From Pseudomonas cyclaminis (GTDB lineage Bacteria; Pseudomonadota; Gammaproteobacteria; Pseudomonadales; Pseudomonadaceae): a stretch of DNA of 64,000 nt. Shown one piece after another: positions 43,442 to 53,597 of this stretch. Every line of letters begins with the position of its first letter. The first letter of the stretch is position 1. The DNA lies in the NCBI RefSeq assembly GCF_015163715.1, contig NZ_JADDUM010000037.1:1-64000 (forward strand), in the 5' to 3' direction. A model generated the notes under the pieces. The model ran no database searches. It was given only the letters and a program-made list of their open reading frames with translations, and was not told the DNA's origin. The translations under genes and the position numbers were made by a program.

Positions 43442-45871
43442 TTACCACTGGTAGGTGGCGCTGGCGACTACGCTGCGTTGGTCGCCGAAGTAGCAGTAGT
43501 TGGCGTCACAGGTGGAAAGGTAGTCCTTGTTGAACAGGTTGGTAGCGTTCAGCTTTACCGAGGCACCTTTCAAGCTGTTGTCCAGGCGGCCGAGGTCGTA
43601 ATGCACCGCACCGTCGAACACGGTATAGGCATTGGCCTTGCCCAGCCAGGTGTTGGCTTGGTCACCGTAGGTGTTGCCGGTGTAGCGTGCGCCAAACCCA
43701 ATGCCGAAACCGTCGAGCACGCCGGTGTGCCAGGTGTAGTCGGTCCACAACGAGGCTTGTTGGTTGGGCATCAAGGTGAGGCGGTTGCCTTTGTAGATAC
43801 CTTTTTGCACCTCGGATTTAGCCAGGGTGTAGGCGGCGATGACCTTGAGGTTGTCGGTCACGTCAGACACTGCTTCCAGTTCCAGACCCTTGACCTTCAC
43901 TTCGCCGGTCTGACTGTTTATTTGCTGCCCGCCAGCGCCGAGGGTGGTGACCTGCACGTTCTTCTGAGTCAGGTCGTAGACCGCCGCGCTCAGCAGGGTA
44001 TTGGAGCCGGGTGGCTGGTACTTGATACCCAGTTCCCACTGCTTGCCTTCCGTCGGTTTGAACGTCTGTGTCGCCTTTGTATCGGCATTGCTCGCGGGTT
44101 GGAACGACTCGGCGTAGGACAGGTACGGTACGAAGCCCGAGTCGAACACATAACTCAGCGCCGCGTTGCCGCTGAAGTGTTTGATACGGTCGGTGTTGGT
44201 GGCATCGCTGTCGTTGAAGTAGGTGGTGCCCTGATGCACCCAATCTTCACGCCCGCCCATGGTCAGGCGCCAGTTGTCCAGGGCCATCTGGTCTTGCACG
44301 TAGAGGCCGGTTTGCACGGTTTTCTGGTTGTAGTCGTAAAAAGGCTTCACGTTGGTCGGGCGTACGGTCGGCACGGTGTTGACCGGGTCGAAGATATTAA
44401 TATTCGAGGCGGTACCGTAGATCGCACGATAGGAGGTGTCGGTACGCTGGTGGTCCAGGCCGAGCAGCAGGGTGTGAGTGACGTCGCCGGTGGCGAAGTC
44501 GGCCTGGAAGTTGTTGTCCACAGCGAACTGGCTGATGTCCTCGTCAACGTTGGTGGTGGACCGGCTGATACTGCCCGCGGCATCAGCCGGGGAGAACGCA
44601 TAGGAACCCACGGTCAGTTGCTGGAACGACAGGTCCGACTTGGTATAACGCAGGTTCTGCTTGAACTGCCACGTATCGTTGAAGCGATGCTCGAAGGCAT
44701 AACCGAGCGCGTAGTAAGTACGGTCGTAGAACTCGTAGTCCGGGTCGCCGAGGTTCTTGTGGTGGGAAACCTCACCGTGGGGGGAACTGATTTTGGTGCC
44801 CTGAATCGGCATGAACTGGCTGGTGGTGCCGGTATCGTCGCGGGTGAACTGCGACAGGAAGGTCAGCTTGGTATCCGGGTCGATGTTCCAAGTCAGGCTA
44901 GGCGCAATGTTGTAGCGCTTGTTATCGATGTGATCGACCTGAGTACCGGCATCCCGTACCACGCCGCTGACGCCATAGAGGAACTGGCCTTCATCGTCGA
45001 TCTTGCCGGTGCTGGCGAAGTTGATCTGGCGGTAGTTGTCGCTGCCGTATTGCACCTGGATTGCATTGCTCTGTTCGGCACTTGGACGGCGGCTGACCAT
45101 GTCCAGCAAGCCGCCTGGCGGGGTCTGGCCGTACACCGATGAGGCCGGGCCGCGCAGCAGGGCGAGGCGGTCGAGGTTCCAGGTTTCGGCTTTCGGGTTG
45201 GCATACACGCCGCGTGGCAGTGGCAGGCCGTCGAGGAATTGGGTGGGTTCGAAGCCGCGTACGCGCATCCAGTCGTAACGGGTGTCGCTGCCGTAGCTGG
45301 CGGAGACGATACCGGGCATGTACTTCACCGCGTCGTCCAGATTCTGCACGTTACGGTCTTGCATCTGCTCGCGAGTGGCGACGGAGATCGAGCGCGGTGC
45401 CTCGACCAGTGCCGTGTCGGTCTTGGTACCGGCGGCGGTGCGTTTGGCCAGGTAACCATCCACCGGCCCCCAAGCACTTTCGCTGTCGCCCTGACCAATG
45501 ATGCTGGTCTCTGGCAACGCCACAACCCCCTCGGGAATCGCTACCAAGGTAAACGTCCCGGCGGCGCCCTGTTCCAGCTGCAACCCAGTGCCACGCAACG
45601 CCTCACGCAGTGCCCCTTGCGCATCGAACTGGCCCTGGACCGGTGCCGAGGTCTTGCCCGACGCCAGCGCCGGGTTGAGGGTCAGCGCGAGGCCGGCCTG
45701 GCTGGCGATCTGGTTCAGGGTGGTAGCCAGCGGGGCGGCAGGCAGGTTGTAGGCGCGCACGCTGGACGCCTGTTCGGCGGCGAACAGCGAGGTGCTCGCC
45801 AGCGGGGCGCTGAGGGCAATGGCCACGGCTAACAGGCTGGGGCGCAACAAGGTGTCTAGCGTGCGGGACAT
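43442..45871 (-). CDS. TonB-dependent ferrisiderophore receptor with signalling (STN) domain
   Basis: An 809-residue outer-membrane transporter. A signal peptide to about residue 28 (SLFA) is followed by the STN/secretin-like domain (VRAYNLPAAPLATTLNQIASQAGLALTLNPAL), TonB-box region, plug (EAPRSISVATREQMQDRNVQNLDDAVKYMPGI; GFEPTQFLDGLPL) and a 22-strand barrel ending in W. The start at 45871 has AGGAG 7 nt upstream. The STN domain should signal to the FecR protein encoded upstream. The FhuE/FpvA-like plug suggests a siderophore; which one is not clear. Confidence 0.95.
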   Translation of the reverse strand: MSRTLDTLLRPSLLAVAIALSAPLASTSLFAAEQASSVRAYNLPAAPLATTLNQIASQAGLALTLNPALASGKTSAPVQGQFDAQGALREALRGTGLQLEQGAAGTFTLVAIPEGVVALPETSIIGQGDSESAWGPVDGYLAKRTAAGTKTDTALVEAPRSISVATREQMQDRNVQNLDDAVKYMPGIVSASYGSDTRYDWMRVRGFEPTQFLDGLPLPRGVYANPKAETWNLDRLALLRGPASSVYGQTPPGGLLDMVSRRPSAEQSNAIQVQYGSDNYRQINFASTGKIDDEGQFLYGVSGVVRDAGTQVDHIDNKRYNIAPSLTWNIDPDTKLTFLSQFTRDDTGTTSQFMPIQGTKISSPHGEVSHHKNLGDPDYEFYDRTYYALGYAFEHRFNDTWQFKQNLRYTKSDLSFQQLTVGSYAFSPADAAGSISRSTTNVDEDISQFAVDNNFQADFATGDVTHTLLLGLDHQRTDTSYRAIYGTASNINIFDPVNTVPTVRPTNVKPFYDYNQKTVQTGLYVQDQMALDNWRLTMGGREDWVHQGTTYFNDSDATNTDRIKHFSGNAALSYVFDSGFVPYLSYAESFQPASNADTKATQTFKPTEGKQWELGIKYQPPGSNTLLSAAVYDLTQKNVQVTTLGAGGQQINSQTGEVKVKGLELEAVSDVTDNLKVIAAYTLAKSEVQKGIYKGNRLTLMPNQQASLWTDYTWHTGVLDGFGIGFGARYTGNTYGDQANTWLGKANAYTVFDGAVHYDLGRLDNSLKGASVKLNATNLFNKDYLSTCDANYCYFGDQRSVVASATYQW

Positions 45872-45973
45872 AGGGCGGCTCCTGAATGGAAGTAATTCGC
45901 AATTGCCTATGTGCCGAACGAGAATCGAAAAGTGATAGGGCAGGCTGAAAATATTTTTTGTGGGGGGCTTGAG

Positions 45974-46002
45974 GACCTCATCGGGGGCAAGCCCAGCAAC
46001 CA
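45974..46002. repeat. Degenerate REP element
   Basis: CCTCATCGGGGGCAAGCCCA continues into a diverged second arm (GCAACCACAG), 7 bp from the end of the fecR-like gene. A TGTGGGGGGCTTGAGG remnant lies just upstream. It separates the fecR-like and receptor genes. Confidence 0.7.
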
Positions 46003-46008
46003 CAGACC

Positions 46009-46977
46009 CTACGGCTTACCCTTGACCGTCACCCACCATGGCGTGTGCTGTTCGATCCGCACCGGCAGGGTCGGCAGCAGGGCGTTGAGCGCCAGGGTGG
46101 TGTCGTGCAGCGGGAAGCTGCCGGTGATGCGCAGGTCCGCCACGTCTTTGTCCACGCCCAGGTAGCCGGCGCGGTAGCGGCTGAGCTCATCCACCACATC
46201 GCCCAGGCGGGCGTTGTCCACCACCAGCATGCCGCGGGTCCAGGCGTCGGTGGCGGGGGTGACGGCAAGTGCGGGGCCGAGGCCGTCGCTGCGCATCAGC
46301 ACTTGCTGGCCTTCCTTGAAAACCTGCTCTTGACGCGCTGCTTCCGGCTGCGCCGCGACGGCTGATTGCAAGACGCTCAACCGCGTGGCGTCGTCCTCAC
46401 GCTTGACGATAAACCGCGTGCCCAGCGCTCGCAGGCTGCCGTCGCGGGTTTGCACGTAGAACGGGCGCGCATCGTTGTGGCCGGTCTCGACGAGGATTTC
46501 GCCTTCCTGCAACACGATCAGCCGGCGTTTTTCATCGAAGCGCACGTCGATGGCACTGTGGGTATTGAGGTTGATCCGGGTGCCGTCCGCCAGTTTCAGC
46601 GTGCGCTGTTCGCCGGTGGCGGTGCGCTGGTCGGCCAGCCAATAGTGGATCGGCACATAGCGCTCGCCGGCAAACAACGCCAAGCCGCACACCAGCGCGA
46701 TACTCGCCAGACCAGTGCCGAGCTTGCGCACGCGCTGGCGAATGCCTTCGCGCGACTGCAATAACGCCGCCCGTGCCGGGCCCGAGGCCACGCCGAAGCG
46801 TTGGTCGAGCATGCCCAGTTGGCGCCAGGCGCGAGCGTGTTCTTCGTGGCTGGCCAGCCATTTGCTGAACTCTTCGCGTTCCACGGCGCTGCCGTCGCCG
46901 GAGTCCAGGGACAACTGCCAGGCAATCGCCGCATCCAGCACACGGGCCGACACCGGCTTGGCGCTGATCGCACTCAC
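46009..46977 (-). CDS. FecR-family sigma regulator
   Basis: A 322-residue inner-membrane regulator. DUF4880-type N-terminus (AIAWQLSLDSGDGSAVEREEFSKWLASHEEHARAWRQLGMLDQRF), a membrane segment near residue 100 (IALVCGLALFAG) and the periplasmic FecR domain (GEQRTLKLADGTRINLNTHSAIDVRFDEKRRLIVLQEGEILVETGHN...LGTRFIVK). It carries the signal from the receptor STN domain to the sigma factor. The GTG at 46977 overlaps the sigma gene stop by 4 bp; a longer frame to 47007 is less likely. Confidence 0.92.
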   Translation of the reverse strand: MSAISAKPVSARVLDAAIAWQLSLDSGDGSAVEREEFSKWLASHEEHARAWRQLGMLDQRFGVASGPARAALLQSREGIRQRVRKLGTGLASIALVCGLALFAGERYVPIHYWLADQRTATGEQRTLKLADGTRINLNTHSAIDVRFDEKRRLIVLQEGEILVETGHNDARPFYVQTRDGSLRALGTRFIVKREDDATRLSVLQSAVAAQPEAARQEQVFKEGQQVLMRSDGLGPALAVTPATDAWTRGMLVVDNARLGDVVDELSRYRAGYLGVDKDVADLRITGSFPLHDTTLALNALLPTLPVRIEQHTPWWVTVKGKP

Positions 46978-47492
46978 GTCGGCTCGCCGTACAGCGCGAT
47001 ATAGCACTGGCGAATGCCCTGGGCCAGGTACTGGCGCACGCGGGGCACCGACACGCCGAGGCGCTGGGCGATCTCTGCGTGGCCCAGGCCGTCGAGACGG
47101 TTATAGAGGAAGGCGGCGCGGGCCTTGCTCGACAGCTTGCCGAGCAGGCGGTCGATGGCCTTGAGGTCTTCGAGGATCAGTTGCTGTTCTTCCGGGGACG
47201 GGTGTTCGCTTTCCGGGATCAGCATCAATTCGGTGAGATAGGCCTGTTCCAGGGCGGCGCGACGGAAGTAGTCGAACAACAAGCCTTTGGCGATCGCCAC
47301 CAGAAATGCCCGAGGCTCGCGGGGTTCGCGCAACTCGTCACGGCCCAGCAGGCGCATGAAAGTGTCCTGGCTCAGGTCTTCGGCGCGGCTCGGGCAGGCC
47401 ACATTGCGCCGCAGCCAGGCCAGCAGCCAGCCACGATGGTCGCGATACAACGCGCCAACAAGCTCACTGTGTGGGGTCTGGACCGACGACAA
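46974..47492 (-). CDS. FecI-family ECF sigma factor
   Basis: A 172-residue iron-starvation sigma factor. Region 2 is LYRDHRGWLLAWLRRNVACPSRAEDLSQDTFMRLL and region 4 is SSKARAAFLYNRLDGLGHAEIAQRLGVSVPRVRQYLAQGIRQCY. The only suitable start is TTG at 47492; no in-frame ATG or GTG precedes it. A Fur-box-like sequence lies 30 bp upstream. It is the first gene of the sigma-FecR-receptor-PepSY operon and would drive transcription of the receptor. Confidence 0.92.
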   Translation of the reverse strand: MSSVQTPHSELVGALYRDHRGWLLAWLRRNVACPSRAEDLSQDTFMRLLGRDELREPREPRAFLVAIAKGLLFDYFRRAALEQAYLTELMLIPESEHPSPEEQQLILEDLKAIDRLLGKLSSKARAAFLYNRLDGLGHAEIAQRLGVSVPRVRQYLAQGIRQCYIALYGEPT

Positions 47493-47521
47493 GGCATCAC
47501 CGAATAAACAAGGGGTTTAAA

Positions 47522-47542
47522 CTAACGAGAATTATTCGCGAT
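47522..47542. promoter_or_regulatory. Fur-box-like operator upstream of the fecI-like gene
   Basis: Read on the coding strand, GCGAATAATTCTCGTTAG resembles Pseudomonas Fur boxes (GATAATNATTATC core, AATAATTCTC form). Its position 30 bp upstream of the sigma gene start fits iron repression of the whole uptake operon. Confidence 0.6.
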
Positions 47543-47658
47543 TGTGTCAGAGGCGTGGGGTGGGCGCAATTGGCGTCCGTCGGGTTGAAGGCTTAATGAC
47601 ATCTGATTGAAAAATGAGCGTGCCTGGTAAGACATGCTCTGTGTGGTGGGGGGCTTTC

Positions 47659-47680
47659 TGTGGTGAGCGGGCTCACCACA
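47659..47680. repeat. Perfect short palindrome of the GTGGTGAGC repeat type
   Basis: TGTGGTGAGC and GCTCACCACA are perfect inverse complements around GG. A 12-bp direct repeat, CACAATAAAAGC, overlaps its right edge and recurs about 20 bp later. It lies between the fecI-like operon and the exonuclease gene. Confidence 0.6.
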
Positions 47681-47739
47681 ATAAAAGCCCACTCAACACA
47701 ATAAAAGCGCGTTCACCCAAACGTTATTTATTCGCGTGC

Positions 47740-48447
47740 TTAGAAAGAGGGCGCCTGCTTGCGGCGTTTCCATTGGCTCAAACGCTCCTGCAGCGCGTGT
47801 GGGGAGTCGATGTGCTGCTGTCGCGCACGGCTGAACAGAATCAGCATCAACTCCGCCGTGGCCAGGGCATCGGCGCTGGCGTGATGGCGTTCGCCCACGT
47901 GCAGCTGGAAATGGTTGATCCAGTCATCCAGCCCGGCTTCGCGGATATGCGCCTCGGGGCACAGCAGGGCAGCGATGTCGGCCACATCCAGGAACGGGTG
48001 CGCCAAGCGATAACCCAGGCTGTCCTTGAGTGCGCGGCCCAGCATGTGCTGGTCGAAGGGCGCATGGAAGGCCAGCAACGGGCTGTCGCCGACGAATGCC
48101 ATGAAGTCCAGCAGCGCTTCTACCGGATCACTGCCGGCGGCGATGGCGCTGGGGCCGAGGCCGTGGATCAACACGCTGGGGCTGAGTTTGGTGTCGGTGC
48201 GTTGCAGGGTGCGCTCGAACAGCTGGGAGAAATCCACCGCGCCGTCTTCAATCACCACCGCGCCGATGGACAGCACCTGGTCACGGTTGAGGTTCAGGCC
48301 GCTGGTTTCCAGGTCCACCACCACCCAGCGTTGGGCGCGCAATGGGGTGTCGCCCAGCGGCACCGGCTTGGACAGTTGCTCCAGGCGCCGTTGTTGCGCG
48401 GCATCGAGTCCAGGCTTTTTCGTACGTAGCCAGTCGAACCAACTCAC
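47740..48447 (-). CDS. DnaQ-like 3'-5' exonuclease (DEDDh)
   Basis: A 235-residue protein with the DEDDh exonuclease motifs: Exo I VVVDLETSGLNLNRDQVLSIGAVV, Exo II FHAPFDQHML and Exo III HHASADALATAELML. The N-terminal ~35 residues are an additional arm. It overlaps the DUF294 gene by 4 bp, so the pair is co-transcribed, an arrangement conserved in Pseudomonas. It is likely a nuclease of RNA or DNA maintenance rather than the polymerase III epsilon subunit, which is longer. Confidence 0.9.
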   Translation of the reverse strand: MSWFDWLRTKKPGLDAAQQRRLEQLSKPVPLGDTPLRAQRWVVVDLETSGLNLNRDQVLSIGAVVIEDGAVDFSQLFERTLQRTDTKLSPSVLIHGLGPSAIAAGSDPVEALLDFMAFVGDSPLLAFHAPFDQHMLGRALKDSLGYRLAHPFLDVADIAALLCPEAHIREAGLDDWINHFQLHVGERHHASADALATAELMLILFSRARQQHIDSPHALQERLSQWKRRKQAPSF

Positions 48448-50405
48448 AGTTGGTACCGCAACGTCAGGCTGCTTTGCAGGCGCTGGGCCTGGCGCAGGGA
48501 TTCACGCAGGATGCGGCGGTCGAGGTGGTTGAGGCTGTCGGGGTCGACGCGATTGGAATACGGCTGGTTCTCGCGGGTCTGCAACTGGTGCTGCTGCATG
48601 CGCGTTTGCTGGATAAAGTGGTACGCCTCTTCATACGCGGCGCCGTCCAGCGGCTCGATGACCTCCTTGGCCACCAACTGGCGCAGGCGCTCCAGGGTGT
48701 TGTTGGCGTGAATGCCATTGGCCAGCGCCAGCAGGCGCGCACCATCGACGAATGGCGTGAGCCCCTGCACTTTGAGGTCAAGTGTGGCCTTTTCACCGCT
48801 TTTGCGTGTCAGCACGAATTCACGGAAACGCCCTACAGGTGGCCGTTGGCGCAAGGCGTTCTCTGCAAGCATGCGTTGAAACAGCCGGTTATCCGCCACC
48901 TGATCCAGAACGCTTTGGCGCAAGTGCTCGCAACCCTGTTCATCGCCCCACACCACCCGCAGATCAAAATAGATGCTCGAACCCAACAGGTTCTCCGGCG
49001 TCGCCTCACGAATAAACGCCGCAAACCGTCGCGCCCATTCCGCCCGCGACAGGCACAGCTCGGGGTTGCCGGCCATGATGTTGCCCTTGCACAGGCTGAA
49101 CCCGCACAGCGCCAGGCTCTGGTTGATCTGCTGCGCCAGGGGCAGCAACCGACCGCGAATCTCGGCGGCTTCCACCGCGTCCCTGGCCTCGAACAGAATG
49201 CCGTTGTCCTGGTCGGTGTACAGCGTTTGCTCACGACGGCCTTCGCTGCCGAAACACAACCAACTGAAGGGCACGCCGGGGTCGCCTTTTTCGGCGAGGG
49301 TCAACTCGATCACCCGGCACACGGTGTGATCGTTGAGCAGGGTAATGATGTGAGTGATCTGGGTGGATGACGCGCCATGGGCGAGCATTCGCTCGACCAA
49401 CTGGCCGATTTCCCCGCGAATCGCCACCAGATTCTCCACCCTGGGCGCGTTGCGGATGGTGCGGGCCAGGTGCACCAGGTCGACCCGTTGCAGGGAAAAC
49501 AGGTCGCGCTCGGACACCACGCCACACAGACGCTGGTCCTTGACCAGGCACACATGGGCGATATGCCGCTCGGTCATGGCGATGGCGGCGTCGAAGGCGC
49601 TGTGGTCCGGGGTCAAGAAGAACGGCGCCTGGGTCATATGACTGTCGATGGCCTGGTTGAAATCGCTGGTGCCGTCGGCCACCACCTGGCGCAGATCGCG
49701 CAGGGTAAAAATCCCCAGGGGCGCCTGGTGCGCGTCGACGATCACAATGCTGCCCACTTGTTGCTCGTGCATCAGCGTCACCGCTTCGCGCAGCGGCGTG
49801 TCCGGGCTGCACATCACCGGGTGGCGCATGGCCAATTCGCCCAGGCGGGTGTTCAACGAATATTGAGTGCCGAGGGTTTCCACGGCTTTTTGCTGCACCT
49901 GCTGGTTGACCTGATCCAACAGGCTGCTGACGCCACGCAGGGCAAAGTCACGAAACGGGCTGGAGAGGGCGAACAGCTTGATAAAGGCCGGCTTGTTCAG
50001 TTGCAGGCAGAAGGTGTCTTCGGCGGCTTTATGCTCAGTGCGCGTGGCCCGTTCGCCCAGCAGCGCGGCGAGGGGGAAGCACTCACCGGTGGTGATTTCG
50101 AAGGTGGTTTCTGCCGAGTCCGGCCGCTCGCCCACGACGCGGCCTTGCTTGACGATGTAGAAGTGCTCCACCGGCCCGCCCGATGGCTTGAGAATGCTCT
50201 CGCCGGGGCCGAAGAAGCGTAATTGGCACTGTTCAACCAAAAACGCCAGGTGCGCATTTTCCATTTGATTGAATGGCGGGAAACGTTGCAGGAATTGCAG
50301 GGTGCCGTGGATGTTCTGCAACACGGCGGTTTTACCCGCCTGCGTGAAAGCATCAGCTTTACTCATAACAGTGACCGCAGTTTTTTTGTCGTTATCGTCC
50401 TGCAT
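48444..50405 (-). CDS. DUF294 nucleotidyltransferase-like protein with cNMP-binding and CBS domains
   Basis: A 653-residue cytoplasmic protein. Cyclic-nucleotide-binding-like domain (residues ~35-150: FFGPGESILKPSGGPVEHFYIVKQGRVVGERP), two CBS repeats (~190-310: MRHPVMCSPDTPLREAVTLMHEQQVGSIVIVD; AHVCLVKDQRLCGVVSERDL), then a DUF294 nucleotidyltransferase-like domain (WLCFGSEGRREQTLYTDQDNGILF) and a C-terminal substrate-binding helical domain (DUF294_C). This set is that of putative signal-transduction nucleotidyltransferases. TAGGAG lies 6 nt before the ATG. Confidence 0.92.
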   Translation of the reverse strand: MQDDNDKKTAVTVMSKADAFTQAGKTAVLQNIHGTLQFLQRFPPFNQMENAHLAFLVEQCQLRFFGPGESILKPSGGPVEHFYIVKQGRVVGERPDSAETTFEITTGECFPLAALLGERATRTEHKAAEDTFCLQLNKPAFIKLFALSSPFRDFALRGVSSLLDQVNQQVQQKAVETLGTQYSLNTRLGELAMRHPVMCSPDTPLREAVTLMHEQQVGSIVIVDAHQAPLGIFTLRDLRQVVADGTSDFNQAIDSHMTQAPFFLTPDHSAFDAAIAMTERHIAHVCLVKDQRLCGVVSERDLFSLQRVDLVHLARTIRNAPRVENLVAIRGEIGQLVERMLAHGASSTQITHIITLLNDHTVCRVIELTLAEKGDPGVPFSWLCFGSEGRREQTLYTDQDNGILFEARDAVEAAEIRGRLLPLAQQINQSLALCGFSLCKGNIMAGNPELCLSRAEWARRFAAFIREATPENLLGSSIYFDLRVVWGDEQGCEHLRQSVLDQVADNRLFQRMLAENALRQRPPVGRFREFVLTRKSGEKATLDLKVQGLTPFVDGARLLALANGIHANNTLERLRQLVAKEVIEPLDGAAYEEAYHFIQQTRMQQHQLQTRENQPYSNRVDPDSLNHLDRRILRESLRQAQRLQSSLTLRYQL

Positions 50406-50591
50406 GGTCGGCTCCTACGCGGTGGGTGCCCATTGGACGTAAGTCTAGGTCGATGAAAACAGCGTAGAGCTAGGGAAAAACCTTACATGAATATCGTCCA
50501 AACCCCGTAGAACACCCACTAGGCAAACTTTCCGACGAAGTGCACATTGATCGCCCTTCCGCAGATGTCTGACGAGTGTGCTGGGGGATTG

Positions 50592-51059
50592 ATGAAAACT
50601 GCTGAGAACCGTATGTCCGACCACGATATTTTGAGTGATGCCGAGCGCGAGGCGCTGAGCGCCGTGATGCTGGAGCCTGATTTACCGCCGCAACGTGTGT
50701 TGATCGTCGATGACGACAAAGACGCACGGGAACTGTTGGCGGAGATCCTGGGGCTGGACGGTATTCGCTGCATGACGGCCGAGAGTGGCGAGGCTGCGTG
50801 GAGTTTATTGAAATCCAGCAGCTCCATCGGTTTGCTGATCACCGACTTGCGCATGGCACCGAGCAATGGCCTGGAGCTGATTCGCCAGGTGCGAGAATCC
50901 ACCCGTGCGGCGCTGCCGATCATCATCATGTCCGGCGATGCCGAAGCCCCGGATGTGATTGATGCGATGCATTTGAGCGTGGTGGACTTTTTGCTCAAGC
51001 CGATTGATAGCGTGAAGTTGGCGAAGTTGGTGAAGCGGGAGTTGGGGATGGCTTCCTGA
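50592..51059 (+). CDS. Single-domain response regulator
   Basis: A 155-residue CheY-like protein with a ~30-residue N-terminal extension. The receiver is complete: VLIVDDDKDAREL, Asp85 (LLITDLRMAPSNGLEL), IIMSGDAEAP and Lys in FLLKPIDSVKL. There is no output domain. ATG 50592 follows GGGGGA; ATG 50613 is an alternative. It diverges from the DUF294 gene; no kinase is adjacent. Confidence 0.88.
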   Translation: MKTAENRMSDHDILSDAEREALSAVMLEPDLPPQRVLIVDDDKDARELLAEILGLDGIRCMTAESGEAAWSLLKSSSSIGLLITDLRMAPSNGLELIRQVRESTRAALPIIIMSGDAEAPDVIDAMHLSVVDFLLKPIDSVKLAKLVKRELGMAS

Positions 51060-51115
51060 GCGTGTCGGTAGCTGTGCCGGCCTCATCGGGGGCCAGTCTG
51101 GTCACTACAAGCCCC

Positions 51116-51155
51116 AATGAAAAAGCCCTGATCTCACGATCAGGGCTTTTTCATT
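51116..51155. terminator. Bidirectional terminator between the receiver gene and glcB
   Basis: A perfect 18-bp inverted repeat (AATGAAAAAGCCCTGATC with its complement) around TCAC. It gives a GC stem flanked by A and T tracts on both sides, and touches the glcB stop codon. Confidence 0.92.
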
Positions 51156-53332
51156 TACAGGCCGTTTTTAGCCTTGAACTCCCGACGCCGACGGTGCAAC
51201 ACCGGCTCGGTATAACCGTTGGGCTGCTTGGTCCCCTCGATTACCAACTCCACCGCTGCCTGGAACGCGATGTTGCTGTCGAAATCCGGAGCCAATGGGC
51301 GGTACAACGCATCCCCGGCATTCTGACGGTCCACCACAGGCGCCATGCGCTTGAGGCTTTCCAGCACCTGGGCTTCGTTGACGATGCCGTGGCGCAGCCA
51401 GTTGGCGATGTGCTGGCTGGAGATGCGCAGGGTGGCGCGGTCTTCCATCAGGCCCACATCGTTGATGTCCGGCACTTTGGAGCAGCCGACACCCTGGTCG
51501 ATCCAGCGGACCACGTAACCGAGGATGCCCTGGGCGTTGTTGTCCAGCTCGTTGCGGATTTCTTCCTCGGACCAATCGGTGTTGCTGGCCAGGGGAATCG
51601 TCAGGATATCGTCCACCGAGGCGCGCTCGCGTGTGGCCAGTTCGGCCTGGCGGGCGAACACGTCGACCTTGTGGTAGTGCAAGGCATGCAGCGCAGCCGC
51701 CGTCGGCGACGGCACCCAGGCCGTGTTGGCACCGGCCAATGGGTGGGCGATTTTCTGTTCGAGCATCGCAGCCATCAGGTCGGGCATCGCCCACATGCCT
51801 TTACCGATCTGCGCACGGCCTTGCAGGCCGGTGCTCAGGCCGATATCGACGTTCCAGTTCTCGTAGGCGCCGATCCATTTTTCGGCCTTCATGGCGGCCT
51901 TGCGCACCATCGCGCCCGCCTCCATGGAGGTGTGGATCTCGTCGCCGGTGCGGTCGAGGAAGCCGGTGTTGATAAACACCACGCGCTCGCTGGCAGCCTT
52001 GATGCAGGCTTTGAGGTTGACCGTGGTGCGGCGCTCCTCGTCCATGATCCCGACCTTGAGGGTGTTGCGCGGCAGGTTCAGCACGTCTTCGATGCGACCA
52101 AACAGCTCGTTGGTGAACGCGGCTTCTTCCGGGCCGTGCATCTTCGGCTTGACGATGTACACCGAGCCGGTGCGGCTGTTCTTGCGGGTGTTGTTGCCGT
52201 TGAGGCTGTGGACCGCCGCCAGGTTGGTGACCAGGCCGTCGAGGATGCCTTCCGGCACTTCATCGCCGTTCTTGTCGAGGATCGCGTCGATGGTCATCAG
52301 GTGACCCACGTTGCGCACGAACAACAGCGAACGGCCGTGCAGCGTCACATCCTGACCGTCCACACCGGTGTAGACACGGTCGGCGTTCATGGTACGGGTG
52401 AAGGTCTTGCCGCCCTTGGCCACTTCTTCGGCCAGGTCGCCCTTCATCAGGCCGAGCCAGTTGCGGTAGATCACCACTTTGTCGTCGGCATCCACCGCGG
52501 CGACGGAGTCTTCGCAGTCCATGATGGTGGTCAGCGCGGCTTCCATCAGCACATCTTTGACGCCGGCGGCATCGGTCTGGCCGACGGGAGTGCTGGCGTC
52601 GATCTGGATTTCGAAGTGCAGGCCGTTGTGTTTCAGCAGGATCGCAATCGGCTCGGCCGCAGGGCCCTGGAAACCGATCAACTGGGCATCGTCACGCAGG
52701 CCACTGTTGCTGCCGCCCTTGAGGCTGACGATCAGCGTGCCGTCGACGATCTTGTAACCGGTGGAGTCGACGTGGCTGCCGGCGCTGAGCGGCGCGGCTT
52801 CGTCGAGGAAGGCGCGGGCGAAGGCGATAACCTTGTCGCCACGCACCTTGTTGTAGCCCTTGCCCTTCTCGGCGCCGTCGGCTTCGCTGATGGCGTCGGT
52901 GCCGTACAGCGCGTCGTACAGCGAACCCCAGCGCGCATTGGAGGCGTTGAGGGCGAAACGGGCATTCATCACCGGCACCACCAACTGCGGGCCGGCCATG
53001 CGGGCGATTTCGTCATCGACGTTTTGGGTCGAGGCCTGGAAGTCTGCGGCTTCTGGCAGCAGGTATCCGATGTCTTGCAGGAAGGCTTTGTAGGCCACCG
53101 GGTCGTGGGCCTGGCCGGCGTGGGTCTGGTGCCAGGTGTCGATACGCGCCTGGAAATCATCGCGTTTGGCGAGTAGGGCTTTGTTCTTCGGCGCCAGGTC
53201 GTGGATGACCTTGTCGGCGCCGGCCCAGAACTGGTCGGCAGTGATGCCGGTACCGGGAATGGCTTCGTTGTTCACGAAGTCGAACAGGACTTTGGCGACC
53301 TGCAGGCCACCGACTTGAACGTGTTCAGTCAT
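51155..53332 (-). CDS. glcB: Malate synthase G
   Basis: A 725-residue enzyme of normal length, condensing glyoxylate and acetyl-CoA to malate in the glyoxylate shunt. Family landmarks include [102 protein letters not shown] and [38 protein letters not shown]. Start 53332 ([10 protein letters not shown]) has GAGG 6 nt upstream. It diverges from gcvR. Confidence 0.97.
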   Translation of the reverse strand: MTEHVQVGGLQVAKVLFDFVNNEAIPGTGITADQFWAGADKVIHDLAPKNKALLAKRDDFQARIDTWHQTHAGQAHDPVAYKAFLQDIGYLLPEAADFQASTQNVDDEIARMAGPQLVVPVMNARFALNASNARWGSLYDALYGTDAISEADGAEKGKGYNKVRGDKVIAFARAFLDEAAPLSAGSHVDSTGYKIVDGTLIVSLKGGSNSGLRDDAQLIGFQGPAAEPIAILLKHNGLHFEIQIDASTPVGQTDAAGVKDVLMEAALTTIMDCEDSVAAVDADDKVVIYRNWLGLMKGDLAEEVAKGGKTFTRTMNADRVYTGVDGQDVTLHGRSLLFVRNVGHLMTIDAILDKNGDEVPEGILDGLVTNLAAVHSLNGNNTRKNSRTGSVYIVKPKMHGPEEAAFTNELFGRIEDVLNLPRNTLKVGIMDEERRTTVNLKACIKAASERVVFINTGFLDRTGDEIHTSMEAGAMVRKAAMKAEKWIGAYENWNVDIGLSTGLQGRAQIGKGMWAMPDLMAAMLEQKIAHPLAGANTAWVPSPTAAALHALHYHKVDVFARQAELATRERASVDDILTIPLASNTDWSEEEIRNELDNNAQGILGYVVRWIDQGVGCSKVPDINDVGLMEDRATLRISSQHIANWLRHGIVNEAQVLESLKRMAPVVDRQNAGDALYRPLAPDFDSNIAFQAAVELVIEGTKQPNGYTEPVLHRRRREFKAKNGL

Positions 53333-53597
53333 TGCTTGCCTCACTCTGCGGAGCTTATGCGCTTTTTCAGATTTTCATTATGTAGTGCACGGTTGGGCAT
53401 ACTACATGATGACTTGCGGTTGTGAAAATTAGACTAAATACGTCGTTTAGCGACCCACTTTGGTCGTACGGTCACAGCGGAGAACGGGATGTTCTCAAAA
53501 AACTATTGGATTGTTCCAGATAAATATAAAAATGGTACACGATTTGTTTTCGGGGGCCCCGGGTCCACCTTGTAGATTGAATTCAGAGGGCTTCGCC

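Noticed and set aside
43478-45142. A 554-codon open frame on the + strand
   Set aside because: It lies opposite the TonB receptor gene, has no recognisable domain or RBS, and reads as repetitive Val/Gly-rich sequence.
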